Source: Clostridia bacterium | Lineage (GTDB): Bacteria > Bacillota > Clostridia > Oscillospirales > QAKW01 | DNA: 57,545 nucleotides | Assembly (NCBI GenBank): GCA_017440465.1 | Contig: JAFSHF010000008.1 | Coordinates: 1 to 57,545, forward strand | Direction: 5' to 3' | In this document: piece by piece, positions 8,485 through 18,893 of the stretch | Numbering within the stretch: the first letter of the stretch is position 1 | Layout: each line of letters starts with the position of its first letter | Program-made: the position numbers and the translations under genes | The notes under the pieces: generated by a model | Told to the model about the DNA's origin: nothing | The model's database searches: none | Seen by the model: the letters and a program-made list of their open reading frames with translations, nothing else

Positions 8485-10521
8485 TTATAATACGCCGCGG
8501 TAGTAAAGGCCGCGGGTGTAGTCGGCGGGCGGTTCGCCGCCGTGTTCATAGGCGTCGATGATGCGGGTGATCTCTTGGGGGGATTCGTCGGTAAAAAGCA
8601 GCCGCCCGAACGCGATGTTTGCTTCCTTCCATTCGCGGTTGCGGTCTGCCAAAAAGAGCGGGGTGGCATTGAACAGAACGTTGCCGCAATCGTAGCCGCA
8701 GGCAATGGGGAAGGTGCGGCCGGTGCGGTCGGTCAAGGCGCCGTCCTTTTTATTTTTGCAGCCGCCGATATTTTTCAAAATGCAGTTTTCGGTCTCCATC
8801 AGCGGCAACCGTCCGTATGCGATGATGCCGGCAGGCATCGGCTTGGGCAGGCGGCGGATCTGTTGCAGGGTCAGTTCATAAGAAAGGGTAATGTCCTGCA
8901 AGCCTTGCTCTTGAAGTGCGCTGAGCGCGTGGGCATTGGCGGCATTAAAGGCAAAGTCGCCGTGGGGGATCAGCCCTGCTTCAAGGATGGGTCGGATCTG
9001 CCCTAAATTGCGGCAGAGGATATGGCGGAAACCCAGCTCCGATAAGCGTTGGAGCGTTTTTTTCAAATCTTGCTTATGGATCATTGCAGGCAGGAAAATG
9101 CCGGCGCGTTCATCCTTGGCAAAGGGTGCCAGCCGATCGAGATCGGTCAGGTTCAGCCAATAGCGTTTCAGCCGCGGATCGGGGGCTCCTTTCAGCAGGT
9201 CCACCGATTGGAACCAGCCCTCCAGCCACGGCTTTTGGGGTGGCGTTTGGAGCAGTTCTATAGCGGGAATTTGCTCGAAAAAGGGGTGGGGTTTGGGCAG
9301 AAAATGCTGCTCCACCAGAGCGATGGCCTCTCTGCGGAGCGCATTGAAGGCGGCGGCGGGATAGAAGAGATCGTGCCGCACCAGGGCGGTACATTCCGTA
9401 AGTTCAAAGGGCGTTCCGCCCAGCTTGGAAAGGGAGCGGATCGCATCCTCTTCGGTGACTTCTTTTTTCAGCGCGGGCGCGGGCGGATCGCCGATGATCT
9501 CGGCCTTGAAATCTTCGCATTGAACGGTGAGCTTGCAAAGGTCTTCCCGCATAAAAAGGCGAAAGGAAATTTTGCGTTTTTTCGGCTCATAGCTCTCTTC
9601 CAGCGTCTTGGAAACCTCCTTGACCGCCTGCTTATAATCCTCATAGGCGGTCTTGGTCTTGACTCCGAACATCTGCGGACCCTTATGGTCCAAAAGATAG
9701 CCTTGGGTAAAGCCGTCGCGGGAGAAGATATGCGCCAACCGCTCCAAATCCTCCTTGGTGGGGCGGGTACCGTCCAACGCTTTGCGGTAGGCGGCGGTGA
9801 CGCTGCCCACATATTCGGGGGATTTTAGCCGCCCTTCGATCTTTAGGGAGGTCACCCCTGCTTTTTTTAGTTCATCTAAATACTCTAAAGCGCAGAGATC
9901 TTTCAAACTTAAAGGATAGCGGTTTTGCTCATAGGGCAGGCGGCAGGGCTGGGCGCAAAGGCCGCGGTTGCCGCTTTTTTGACCCACTACCGCCGAAAAA
10001 TAGCAGTTGCCGCTATAGCACATACAAAGGGCGCCGTGGGCAAACACTTCGATCTCCACCGAGGTGTTTTTGCAGATTTCGGCAATTTCCGCAAGGGTCA
10101 GTTCCCGCGCCAAGACCACCCGCGTAAAGCCCAGCGATTCCAATGCTTGAACCCCGCTGAGGGAATGAATATTCATCTGGGTGGAGGCGTGCAACGGCAG
10201 GGTGGGGCAGACGGCGCGCAACACCCGCGCCACCCCTAAATCCGAGACGATCGCCGCATCGGCACCCGCTTCGGCAATCTCTTTGGCAAGCCGCATCAGA
10301 TCGGTCAGTTCCTCTTCTTTGGTCATGGTATTGACCGTTACATAAACCTTGACCTTTCTCAGGCGGCAAAAGGCGCAAAGCTCTTTCAGTTCTTCGCCCG
10401 AAAAGCCTTTGGCGGCGCGGCGGGCATTCAAAATACTGCCGCCCACATATATGGCATCGGCACCGTTATGAACCGCGCTGCGCGCGGCGGCGAAATCGCC
10501 GGCAGGGGCTAAGATCTCCAT
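8485..10521 (-). CDS. U32 family peptidase / RNA hydroxylation-type protein
   Basis: 678 residues. The N-terminal U32 domain begins MEILAPAGDF and carries NGADAIYVGG, and the family signature around residues 165-225 includes CYSGNCYFS, GNRGLCAQPCR and SLKIEGRLKSPEYV. The cysteines fit the Fe-S-type cluster site known for RlhA/TrhP homologues, which hydroxylate cytidine or uridine in rRNA or tRNA. A long C-terminal region with further Cys (CGYDCGN) resembles the DUF3656-containing YdcP/RlhA subtype more than short TrhP proteins. Classical annotation is collagenase-like protease, but RNA modification is the better-supported role for related enzymes. Its promoter lies directly upstream. Confidence 0.88.
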   Translation of the reverse strand: MEILAPAGDFAAARSAVHNGADAIYVGGSILNARRAAKGFSGEELKELCAFCRLRKVKVYVTVNTMTKEEELTDLMRLAKEIAEAGADAAIVSDLGVARVLRAVCPTLPLHASTQMNIHSLSGVQALESLGFTRVVLARELTLAEIAEICKNTSVEIEVFAHGALCMCYSGNCYFSAVVGQKSGNRGLCAQPCRLPYEQNRYPLSLKDLCALEYLDELKKAGVTSLKIEGRLKSPEYVGSVTAAYRKALDGTRPTKEDLERLAHIFSRDGFTQGYLLDHKGPQMFGVKTKTAYEDYKQAVKEVSKTLEESYEPKKRKISFRLFMREDLCKLTVQCEDFKAEIIGDPPAPALKKEVTEEDAIRSLSKLGGTPFELTECTALVRHDLFYPAAAFNALRREAIALVEQHFLPKPHPFFEQIPAIELLQTPPQKPWLEGWFQSVDLLKGAPDPRLKRYWLNLTDLDRLAPFAKDERAGIFLPAMIHKQDLKKTLQRLSELGFRHILCRNLGQIRPILEAGLIPHGDFAFNAANAHALSALQEQGLQDITLSYELTLQQIRRLPKPMPAGIIAYGRLPLMETENCILKNIGGCKNKKDGALTDRTGRTFPIACGYDCGNVLFNATPLFLADRNREWKEANIAFGRLLFTDESPQEITRIIDAYEHGGEPPADYTRGLYYRGVL

Positions 10522-10550
10522 CGCTTGCTCCTTTCAAAACATTTTAGACT

Positions 10551-10579
10551 ATTATACATAAAATGAAAGAATATTTCAA
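10551..10579 (-). promoter_or_regulatory. promoter of the U32 gene
   Basis: On the minus strand TTGAAA (10574-10579), 17 bp, TATAAT (10551-10556). AAAGGAG lies eight bases before the U32 ATG. Confidence 0.8.
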
Positions 10580-10586
10580 CCGCAAC

Positions 10587-10615
10587 TTGACGAACGGTGA
10601 AAAAAAGGGTAAAAT
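10587..10615 (+). promoter_or_regulatory. promoter of the membrane-anchored unknown gene
   Basis: TTGACG (10587-10592), 17 bp, TAAAAT (10610-10615), divergent from the U32 promoter. Confidence 0.7.
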
Positions 10616-10659
10616 AGAATGGAATTATTATGGAATCACTATGTAATGGAGAGAAGTTT

Positions 10660-11496
10660 ATGAACCGATTTACCATGTTTTTTCGTAAATATTGGCATAA
10701 GATCCTGACCTTCTGCATCGGGCTGGCCTTTTTGAGCCTTTGCGGGGTATTGGTCTGGCTGGGTGCCGATCGGATCTACCACGTATTCAAGCCCGAAAAC
10801 ATTTATGAAAAGGGCGTGGATCCCGATCTGATCTGGGAAGGCGCCGCCTTTGATGAACTGCGCGCTTCGGGGTTGGAAGAAGGAAGTAAGGAATATTACG
10901 AGCAATATATTTCCAATTTTGTCAAGCAGGATTTCCCCGGGTTTAACGACCCCTTGGAATTGAATACCGATTACTTCATTTCCTATGGCATCTGGCAGGC
11001 GATCAAGGTCAACGGCCAGGGCGTCTATGCCACCGATGAAAAGGGCATTATCCGTATCCCCAAGGCGGATGTGGAAAAATATGCGCTGTATAATTTCAAT
11101 TATGTGGGCGATATCAAGCATCATTCGGTGGAGACCGGCGGCGGATTTGAATATGAATCCCTTTCGGGATGCTATAAGGTCAGCTCTGCGATGGGAAGCA
11201 AATTCTTGGTGCCCAATGTTTTGGATGTGAAGGAAGAGGAAGATACCGGCATGGTAACGCTGTTGGTGGACCTTTATTATAACGACGGTCTGACCTCGGA
11301 GGATATCACGCAGGATGCCTCCAAATTTGCCAAGCGGATCTCCATCACCATGCAGAAGATGGAAGAAAATATGACCATCAATGATGCAGAGACTCCGGTG
11401 ACCAACTATTTGTATACCGCCTGTTCGCTGGTGGATGAGACCGTTTCGGGCGATAAGATCGCCCCTGATGCCACCGCCAATGATTTTAAAGACTAA
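10660..11496 (+). CDS. membrane-anchored protein of unknown function
   Basis: 278 residues; I do not recognise a family. A short basic N-terminus (FFRKYWHK) is followed by one hydrophobic segment (about residues 14-36), and the rest is predicted soluble and probably extracytoplasmic: an acidic alpha/beta-looking domain with no obvious repeats. A single-pass anchored extracellular domain is the most that can be said. The ATG at 10660 has GGAG eight bases upstream; ten in-frame codons before it lack a ribosome-binding site. It has its own promoter and terminator. Confidence 0.75.
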   Translation: MNRFTMFFRKYWHKILTFCIGLAFLSLCGVLVWLGADRIYHVFKPENIYEKGVDPDLIWEGAAFDELRASGLEEGSKEYYEQYISNFVKQDFPGFNDPLELNTDYFISYGIWQAIKVNGQGVYATDEKGIIRIPKADVEKYALYNFNYVGDIKHHSVETGGGFEYESLSGCYKVSSAMGSKFLVPNVLDVKEEEDTGMVTLLVDLYYNDGLTSEDITQDASKFAKRISITMQKMEENMTINDAETPVTNYLYTACSLVDETVSGDKIAPDATANDFKD

Positions 11497-11503
11497 AAAG
11501 GAG

Positions 11504-11534
11504 CAAGGCTGCTGCAAAAGCAGCCTTGATTTTT
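11504..11534 (+). terminator. intrinsic terminator after the unknown gene
   Basis: Stem CAAGGCTGC / GCAGCCTTG with a seven-base loop, followed by ATTTTT. The next gene starts only five bases beyond, so it would need readthrough or an unseen promoter. Confidence 0.85.
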
Positions 11535-11538
11535 AATA

Positions 11539-12777
11539 ATGGAAGAACATCTCAGCTCGGCATATCGGGCATTTCGCCAAAGTGCCTATCGCAATAAATA
11601 TGAAAAAGCATTGCTGTTCGGCGGCAAGAACTTCACCTACGGTGCTCTTTTGGTGCGGGCGGAATATGCCTATAATACCTTTTTGCAGATGGGGGTGGAG
11701 GAAGGCGATCGCGTCGCCTTATGGCTGCCCGATTGCCCCGATCTTCTCGCTTCGTTTTATGGGCTTTCCCGCATGGGTGCGGTGGGGGTGTTGATCCATC
11801 CCGCGTCCTCGCCCTGCGAGGTGCAAAAGCAGATGGAAAAAGCCGGCGCAGATATTTTGCTGACCACCGCGGGGCGATACGAACTCTACCGCAAATTGGT
11901 CCAAGAATTGCCCCAAAGCAATCTGATCTTATGCCGCCCCGAATTGGATATGAAGGGCAAGGCGCGCAGAGATTATTTGGAAAAGGAATGGGGCAACGAT
12001 ATTGAAGATCGGGCGGTGCTGGATCGGATGATGGCGGAAAACCGCTACAGTGCGCTGGAAACCCCGAAAGGCGACCCTTCTGAGCAGGCGGTGGTGCTCT
12101 TTGGCACCAGCAGTTTTATCGAGGCGCATCCCATCTCGTATGTAGCCGAAGAATTGGATGAAAAAGCCAATCAATTTTGGAAAAATAAGAAGGCGGTCAA
12201 GACCGTTTATGTGGAGAACTCTTTTGCCACCGAAGGTGGATTTCTGGCGGTCCATAGCGCGCTGGCGGCGGGGAAAACGGTGCTTTGGTGCGATGGGACG
12301 ATGGAGCAGATGCACAAGTTTAAGCCGGATTTTCTGGTCGCGACCGAAGAATTCTTTTGGGCACTGCGCCAGCAAACTGCCCCTTGGAAGATGAAGTGGA
12401 CCAACTTGCAGGGCGGATTCCAGCTCGGCAAGGAACTGACCGATTTAATGCAAAAATTCGCCTCCCGAACGATGCAGGAATGCGGCGGTCGGGGTGCTTT
12501 GGAAGCCTGCCCGGTGGCACTCAAGGTGCAGCAGCAATCCCTTTATTATGTGGGGGATTTTGGGGTGCGACTTTCGGATATGGAGCAAAAGCTGGCAACA
12601 TTGCCCTCGATTTCTGCCTGCCGTGTCAGCGCGGAAGGCGGCGGGTTGCGGCTGCGGTTGGTCCCCAGCGGCAAAGAGCCGGCAGGAAAGATGGGCAAGA
12701 GCATCGCTTTATGTTGCAGGCGGGAGATGAATCCGCGGCATCTGCCTAAATTCGTGGAGATTTGCGCGAAACTGTAA
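11539..12777 (+). CDS. degenerate acyl-adenylate synthetase (ANL superfamily) homologue
   Basis: 412 residues with clear ANL-fold landmarks: FTYGALLVRAEYAY near 32-45, GVEEGDRVALWLPDCPDLLASFYG at about 52-75 and GAVGVLIHPAS at 80-90, as in AMP-binding enzymes. However, the P-loop expected as TSGTTGxPK reads GTSSFIEAHPIS (189-200), lacking the Gly-Gly and Lys. The C-terminal domain retains only a YYVGDFGVR remnant of YxTGD, and the usual catalytic lysine near the end is not recognisable. It is also about 100 residues shorter than acyl-CoA ligases. I infer a pseudoenzyme or binding protein rather than a ligase, although the frame is intact. No ribosome-binding site is seen; the start lies right behind a terminator. 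Confidence 0.75.
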   Translation: MEEHLSSAYRAFRQSAYRNKYEKALLFGGKNFTYGALLVRAEYAYNTFLQMGVEEGDRVALWLPDCPDLLASFYGLSRMGAVGVLIHPASSPCEVQKQMEKAGADILLTTAGRYELYRKLVQELPQSNLILCRPELDMKGKARRDYLEKEWGNDIEDRAVLDRMMAENRYSALETPKGDPSEQAVVLFGTSSFIEAHPISYVAEELDEKANQFWKNKKAVKTVYVENSFATEGGFLAVHSALAAGKTVLWCDGTMEQMHKFKPDFLVATEEFFWALRQQTAPWKMKWTNLQGGFQLGKELTDLMQKFASRTMQECGGRGALEACPVALKVQQQSLYYVGDFGVRLSDMEQKLATLPSISACRVSAEGGGLRLRLVPSGKEPAGKMGKSIALCCRREMNPRHLPKFVEICAKL

Positions 12778-12806
12778 TTTTTTATTATATAAAATATAAA
12801 AAATAC

Positions 12807-12836
12807 TTTACATCATATTGTGATTTATGATATACT
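12807..12836 (+). promoter_or_regulatory. promoter of minD
   Basis: TTTACA (12807-12812), 18 bp, TATACT (12831-12836). An inverted repeat ATCATA-N8-TATGAT (12812-12831) lies in the spacer and could be an operator or chance. Confidence 0.65.
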
Positions 12837-12868
12837 TCTATTATTATTGATATGAGAGGACCGTTGAA

Positions 12869-13615
12869 ATGGGAACTGTCATCAGCATTGTTTCCGGCAA
12901 GGGCGGTGTGGGGAAGACCACCTTATGCGCCAATTTAGCGTTTGCTTTGGCGCTGGAGGGTCATTCCGTTATCGCGCTGGACGGAGATATGGGGCTGAAA
13001 AACTTGGATATTCTGCTGGGTCTGGAAAGCAAGGCTTCCTTTGATCTGCTGGATATTTTGGAAGAGCGTTGCCCCATCGGTCAGGCAGTCGTTGTCCACG
13101 ATGCCTTGCCCAATCTGCATATGATCTCCGGTTCGGAGGATTATACCGCCTCGGTGGACAAGCGGGCAATGCGTCGGCTTTGCCGATGGCTGGCGGATCA
13201 TTATGAATATGTCTTGATCGATGCACCTGCAGGGGTGGGCGAAGGGTTCCGCAACGCGGTGTTCAGCGCCCAGAGATGCATCGTTGTCTCCACTCCGGAT
13301 CTGACTTCGGTGCGGGATGCAGGGCGTACCGCCTCGATCATTGCAGGGATGTGTTCCGTCCCTTGCGAATTGGTTATCAATAAAGTGCGTAAGCAGATGA
13401 TGAAAAAAGGATATATGCGGAATGTGGACCAGGTGATGGATTCGGTCTCCTTGCCGCTTTTAGGCTTGGTGCCCCACGACGATGAGGTGGTCATCTCTTC
13501 CAACCGCGGCATCATCTTACCGCAGACCAAGTCCAATACTGCTACGGCGTTTAAGAACATTGCCCGTCGGCTGCAGGGTGAAGATGTGCAGTTGGCAGGC
13601 TTTTGGAGAAAGTAA
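12869..13615 (+). CDS. minD: septum site-determining ATPase MinD (short C-terminus)
   Basis: ParA/MinD ATPase, 248 residues. The deviant Walker A is KGGVGKTT (K11-T18, signature lysine K11), DGDMGLKNLD follows near 39-48 and APAGVGEG near 118. MinD normally binds the membrane through a C-terminal amphipathic helix, dimerises with ATP and recruits MinC to block FtsZ rings. Here only about a dozen residues follow the GED marker (ending GFWRK), against about twenty or more in E. coli and B. subtilis MinD. No minC or minE is next to it. Clostridial relatives often keep minCDE with mreBCD, rodA and mgsA; only the minD-mgsA adjacency survives in this window. Identity is good; in vivo membrane behaviour is uncertain. 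Confidence 0.9.
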   Translation: MGTVISIVSGKGGVGKTTLCANLAFALALEGHSVIALDGDMGLKNLDILLGLESKASFDLLDILEERCPIGQAVVVHDALPNLHMISGSEDYTASVDKRAMRRLCRWLADHYEYVLIDAPAGVGEGFRNAVFSAQRCIVVSTPDLTSVRDAGRTASIIAGMCSVPCELVINKVRKQMMKKGYMRNVDQVMDSVSLPLLGLVPHDDEVVISSNRGIILPQTKSNTATAFKNIARRLQGEDVQLAGFWRK

Positions 13616-13652
13616 ATAAATATTTGTTGTGTCAGGAGGATCGAAAAAAAGA

Positions 13653-14051
13653 ATGAACATTGCATTGATTGCCCACGAAAAGAAAAAAGAGTTGATGGTG
13701 CAGTTTTGTATTGCTTATGCCGGTATTCTGGCAAAGCATAATCTTTGCGCAACTGCCACCACCGGAAATCTCATTTCGGAGGCGACCGGGCTGAATATCA
13801 ATAAAGTTTTGAGTGGGCCCCACGGCGGCGAGGATCAGATCGCGGCAAGAATTTCCTACGATGAGATCGATGTATTGCTCTTTTTCCGTGATCCCCTGAC
13901 TCCGACCACGCGGGAGCGGGAGGAACTCAATATTCTGCGTCTTTGCGATGTCCATAACGTCCCTGTGGCGACCAATATTGCCACCGCCGAGGTGGTCATT
14001 ATGGCGCTGGAACGCGGCGATCTGGATTGGCGCGAGATCCGCAAGGATTAA
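13653..14051 (+). CDS. mgsA: methylglyoxal synthase
   Basis: 132 residues, full length. Converts dihydroxyacetone phosphate to methylglyoxal and phosphate, a bypass of lower glycolysis that relieves sugar-phosphate stress. Family motifs are visible: IALIAHEKKKELM at the N-terminus, ATATTG (33-38), the FFRDPL loop with D80 (counterpart of E. coli D101), and VATNIATAEVVI. The catalytic loop, usually GPxGGDxQ, reads GPHGGEDQ, so Glu60 occupies the place of the catalytic Asp and Asp61 follows. The ATG at 13653 is chosen because it matches the family N-terminus; AGGAGG lies twelve bases before it. Probably co-transcribed with minD (37-bp gap). Confidence 0.92.
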   Translation: MNIALIAHEKKKELMVQFCIAYAGILAKHNLCATATTGNLISEATGLNINKVLSGPHGGEDQIAARISYDEIDVLLFFRDPLTPTTREREELNILRLCDVHNVPVATNIATAEVVIMALERGDLDWREIRKD

Positions 14052-14064
14052 ATTTATTCAAAAT

Positions 14065-14095
14065 ATCCCTGCTCCCCCGATGGGTGAGCGGGGAT
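14065..14095 (+). terminator. stem-loop between mgsA and hisS
   Basis: Stem ATCCCTGCTC / GAGCGGGGAT (one T-G pair) with an 11-base loop. There is no strong T-run after it, so it may be a weak terminator or a leader structure of hisS. Confidence 0.45.
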
Positions 14096-14142
14096 TTCGA
14101 CTGTTAATAACTGTTACAGAGAAGTAAGGAGAAACGAAAAAA

Positions 14143-15407
14143 ATGGCCCAAATTACTGCCCCGAAGGGCACGCAAGATATTTTACCGAAGGAGTCCGGCC
14201 GCTGGCAAAAGGCGGAATCCATCATCCGCGAACTTTGCGCGCAATATGGATTTAAAGAGATCCGCACGCCGGTCTTTGAGCATACCGAAGTGTTTGTACG
14301 CGGTGTGGGGGAGACCACCGATGTGGTCACCAAAGAGATGTATACCTTTGAGGATAAAGGCGGCCGCTCGGTCACACTGCGTCCGGAAGGGACGGCGGGA
14401 ATCGTCCGCTCCTTTGTGGAGAACGGTCTTTTCAATGAAGCCCTGCCCACTAAACTTTATTATATGATCCAATGCTTCCGTTATGCAAAACCCCAAAAAG
14501 GGAGGTTGCGGGAGTTCCATCAATTCGGCTTGGAGCTGTTTGGTGCCCCCGATCCCTTGGCGGATGCCACCATTATCTCCTTGCCCTATCGGTTGTTTAA
14601 AAAGGTCGGGCTGGATGGAATCCATCTGGAACTCAATTCCATCGGCTGCAGAGAATGCCGCGGCAAATACCGCGAGGCGCTGATCTCTTATTTCCAAAAG
14701 GATCGGGAACAGCTTTGCCCCACCTGCCAGGAACGGTTGATGAAGAACCCGATGCGGATCTTGGATTGCAAGAGCGCGATCTGCCAAGGCATCGCCAAGG
14801 ATGCGCCGGTCATCACCGATTATCTCTGCGGGGATTGCAGTGATCATTTCGAGGCGGTGAAGGAATATCTTTCGCTGATGAATATCGAATACCATATCAA
14901 TCCGCGGATCGTTCGCGGGCTGGATTATTATAACCGCACGGTTTTTGAATTTGTCTCCGATCAGATCGGCGCGCAGGGTACGGTCTGCGGCGGCGGCCGG
15001 TACGACGGAATGACCGAGCAATTCGGCGGCGGCAACCATTCGGGCATCGGCTTTGCGATGGGAATGGAGCGGTTTATGCTGGTGCTGGAGCAGGCGGGTA
15101 TTACTTTGGAAGAGGATTGCGGTTGCGATCTTTTCATCATCCCGCTGGGCGATCGCGCCTGCAAATACGCGGTCGGGCTGACCGATCGATTGCTGAATGA
15201 GGGCGCCAAGGTGCAATATGACCTGCTGCGGCGCTCGGTCAAGGCGCAGATGAAATATGCCGATAAGATCGGTGCCGCCTGCACCGTGGTGCTGGGGGAC
15301 AGCGAATTGGACGCGGGAGTGGCCACCATCAAAAATATGAAAAACGGCGAGCAAAAGCAGATTGCTTTGAATGATTTGAATAAAGCCCTTTTGGAGGAAC
15401 TGAGCAA

Positions 15408-15411
<4 letters not shown>
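14143..15411 (+). CDS. hisS: histidyl-tRNA synthetase
   Basis: Class II synthetase charging tRNA-His. 422 residues; starts with the HisRS hallmark APKGTQDILP. Motif 2 surrounds YYMIQCFRYAKPQKGRLREFHQFG (about 105-128), the histidine-A loop is RGLDYYNRTVFEF (about 260) and motif 3 contains GIGFAMGMERFML (near 305). A C-terminal anticodon-binding domain follows. AAGGAG lies before the ATG. The last codons overlap the aspS start by 4 nt, the common hisS-aspS pair of Firmicutes. Confidence 0.97.
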
Positions 15412-17183
<1,772 letters not shown>

Positions 17184-17187
17184 TCGT

Positions 17188-17216
17188 TTGTTCATTATTT
17201 TTTGATAAACTATACC
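17188..17216 (+). promoter_or_regulatory. promoter of the Gld-type ABC operon
   Basis: TTGTTC (17188-17193), 17 bp, TATACC (17211-17216), just after the aspS stop codon. Confidence 0.55.
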
Positions 17217-17244
17217 CGATACTTTGTATGTTAGGAGAAAAAAT

Positions 17245-18192
17245 ATGATCGAGGTCAAAAATATCGTCAAATCCTATGGCGATAAATATGCGGTCAACGA
17301 TATTTCGTTCACCGTCGAAACCGGCGAGATCGTCGGTTTCCTCGGCCCCAACGGTGCCGGTAAATCGACAACGATGAATATCCTCACCGGCTATCTTTCC
17401 GCCAACAGCGGAACCGCGCTGATCGATGGGATCGATATTTTGGAAAATCCCACCGAAGCCAAGCGGCTGATCGGCTTTTTGCCGGAGCAGCCCCCGCTCT
17501 ATATGGATATGACGGTCAGGGAATATCTGGAATTTGTCTATGATCTGAAAAAATGTAAGTTCCCCAAAAAGGAGCATCTGAGAGAGATCTGCGAGCTGAT
17601 GAAGATCGAGGATGTCTATAATCGGATGATCAAAAACCTTTCCAAAGGGTATCGCCAGCGTGTCGGCTTTGCGCAGGCGCTGGTGGGCAACCCTCCTATC
17701 TTGATCTTGGACGAGCCGACGGTCGGCTTGGATCCCCGCCAGATCATCGAGATCCGCAAACTGATCACCCGCCTGGGGAAAAAGCATACCGTCATTCTTT
17801 CTACCCATATTCTGCAGGAGGTGCAGGCGGTCTGCGATCGCATCATTGTCATCAATAAAGGGCAGCTGGTTGCCGACGGCAACGCCGAAACCCTCGCCCA
17901 TAAGGAAGCGGGCAACCGCCGCTTAGTGGCGCGGATTGCCGGCAATAAGGCAGAGGTCAAAAAGGCGATCCGCGCGATGAACAGTGTCCTCTCCTGCGAA
18001 GAGATGGGTACCAAAGAGCAGGGAACCACCGACTATTTGATCGAAAGCGAACCCAATGTGGATATCCGCAAGATGCTGTTCCGTCTGCTTTCTGACCGCG
18101 GTTGGATCCTGATGGGCCTCAAATCGATGGATATGTCGCTGGAGGATGTCTTTGTCAGCCTCATTACCAACGAAGGAGGTGTGGAAGAATGA
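17245..18192 (+). CDS. ABC transporter ATPase, GldA-type
   Basis: 315 residues. Walker A GPNGAGKSTT (about 38-47), signature LSKGYRQRVGFAQAL near 135, Walker B LILDEPTVGLD near 158, H-loop STHILQEV near 192, and a C-terminal extension typical of ABC-2 exporter ATPases. The ATG at 17245 follows AGGAGAAAAAAT. It is the first of four tightly coupled genes (ATPase, ABC-2 permease, GldG-like, DUF4340) that resemble the Bacteroidetes gliding ABC set but occur widely, including in non-gliding Firmicutes. The exported substrate is unknown. Confidence 0.92.
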   Translation: MIEVKNIVKSYGDKYAVNDISFTVETGEIVGFLGPNGAGKSTTMNILTGYLSANSGTALIDGIDILENPTEAKRLIGFLPEQPPLYMDMTVREYLEFVYDLKKCKFPKKEHLREICELMKIEDVYNRMIKNLSKGYRQRVGFAQALVGNPPILILDEPTVGLDPRQIIEIRKLITRLGKKHTVILSTHILQEVQAVCDRIIVINKGQLVADGNAETLAHKEAGNRRLVARIAGNKAEVKKAIRAMNSVLSCEEMGTKEQGTTDYLIESEPNVDIRKMLFRLLSDRGWILMGLKSMDMSLEDVFVSLITNEGGVEE

Positions 18193-18893
18193 GAGCAGTC
18201 TGGAAACGGGAACTCAAGGCGTATTTGAAATCGCCCTTGGGCTATGTCTATCTCTTTTTGTTTTTGTTTGCCACCGGCTTTATCTTTTGCACCGTCAATG
18301 TGCGTAACGGCATTTCCGATGTGCAGTATTACTTCCAAATGTGTTGCTACATATTGATCGTTGCCATCCCGCTGCTGACCATGCGGCTTTACCCCGAAGA
18401 GCGCAAGAATAAGACCGATCAGATCCTCATCACCGCACCCATCAGCATCACCAAGATGGTGCTGGGCAAATTCTTTGCCGCCTATTCGATGTTCCTGATC
18501 AGCTTGATCCCCACCTTGTTCTGCGTGGGCTTTTTGATGATCTACGGCAATCTGGAATGGGGTGTGGTTCTTGGCAACTATGTGGGCTTTTTGCTGCTGG
18601 GTGCCGCCTATATCGCCATTGCGATGCTGATGTCCTGCGTCACCGAAAGCCCCATCATTGCGTTTATGCTGGGGTTGTTCTCGCTGCTGTTCTTCGCCCT
18701 TTGCGATCTGCTGCTTTCCATCACCGATTGGGCGATCGTCACCAAACTGGTCAATCTGATCTCGGTTTCCACCCGCTTCTTAGGGTTCTCCACCGGCTTA
18801 TTTGACCTTTCGGCGATCTTCTATTTTCTTAGCCTTACGGTGATCTTCTTATTCTTAAATATCCGCATCATCGATAAAAGGAGGTGGAGCTGA
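18189..18893 (+). CDS. ABC-2 type permease, GldF-like
   Basis: 234 residues with six predicted membrane helices and an N-terminal cytoplasmic stretch (WKRELKAYLKSPLGYV) typical of ABC-2/GldF permeases. The start at 18189 overlaps the ATPase stop by 4 nt and is preceded by GGAGGTG; the longer upstream frame lies inside the ATPase gene and is rejected. Its stop overlaps the next start by one base. It forms the membrane channel for the upstream ATPase. Confidence 0.9.
   Translation: MRAVWKRELKAYLKSPLGYVYLFLFLFATGFIFCTVNVRNGISDVQYYFQMCCYILIVAIPLLTMRLYPEERKNKTDQILITAPISITKMVLGKFFAAYSMFLISLIPTLFCVGFLMIYGNLEWGVVLGNYVGFLLLGAAYIAIAMLMSCVTESPIIAFMLGLFSLLFFALCDLLLSITDWAIVTKLVNLISVSTRFLGFSTGLFDLSAIFYFLSLTVIFLFLNIRIIDKRRWS

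Noticed and set aside
13616..13652. Remnant of minE or minC beside minD
   Set aside because: The 37-bp gap is too short and shows no related coding sequence.
14052..14142. Possible T-box leader before hisS
   Set aside because: There is a stem-loop but no GGTGGNACC-type T-box motif and no room for Stem I.
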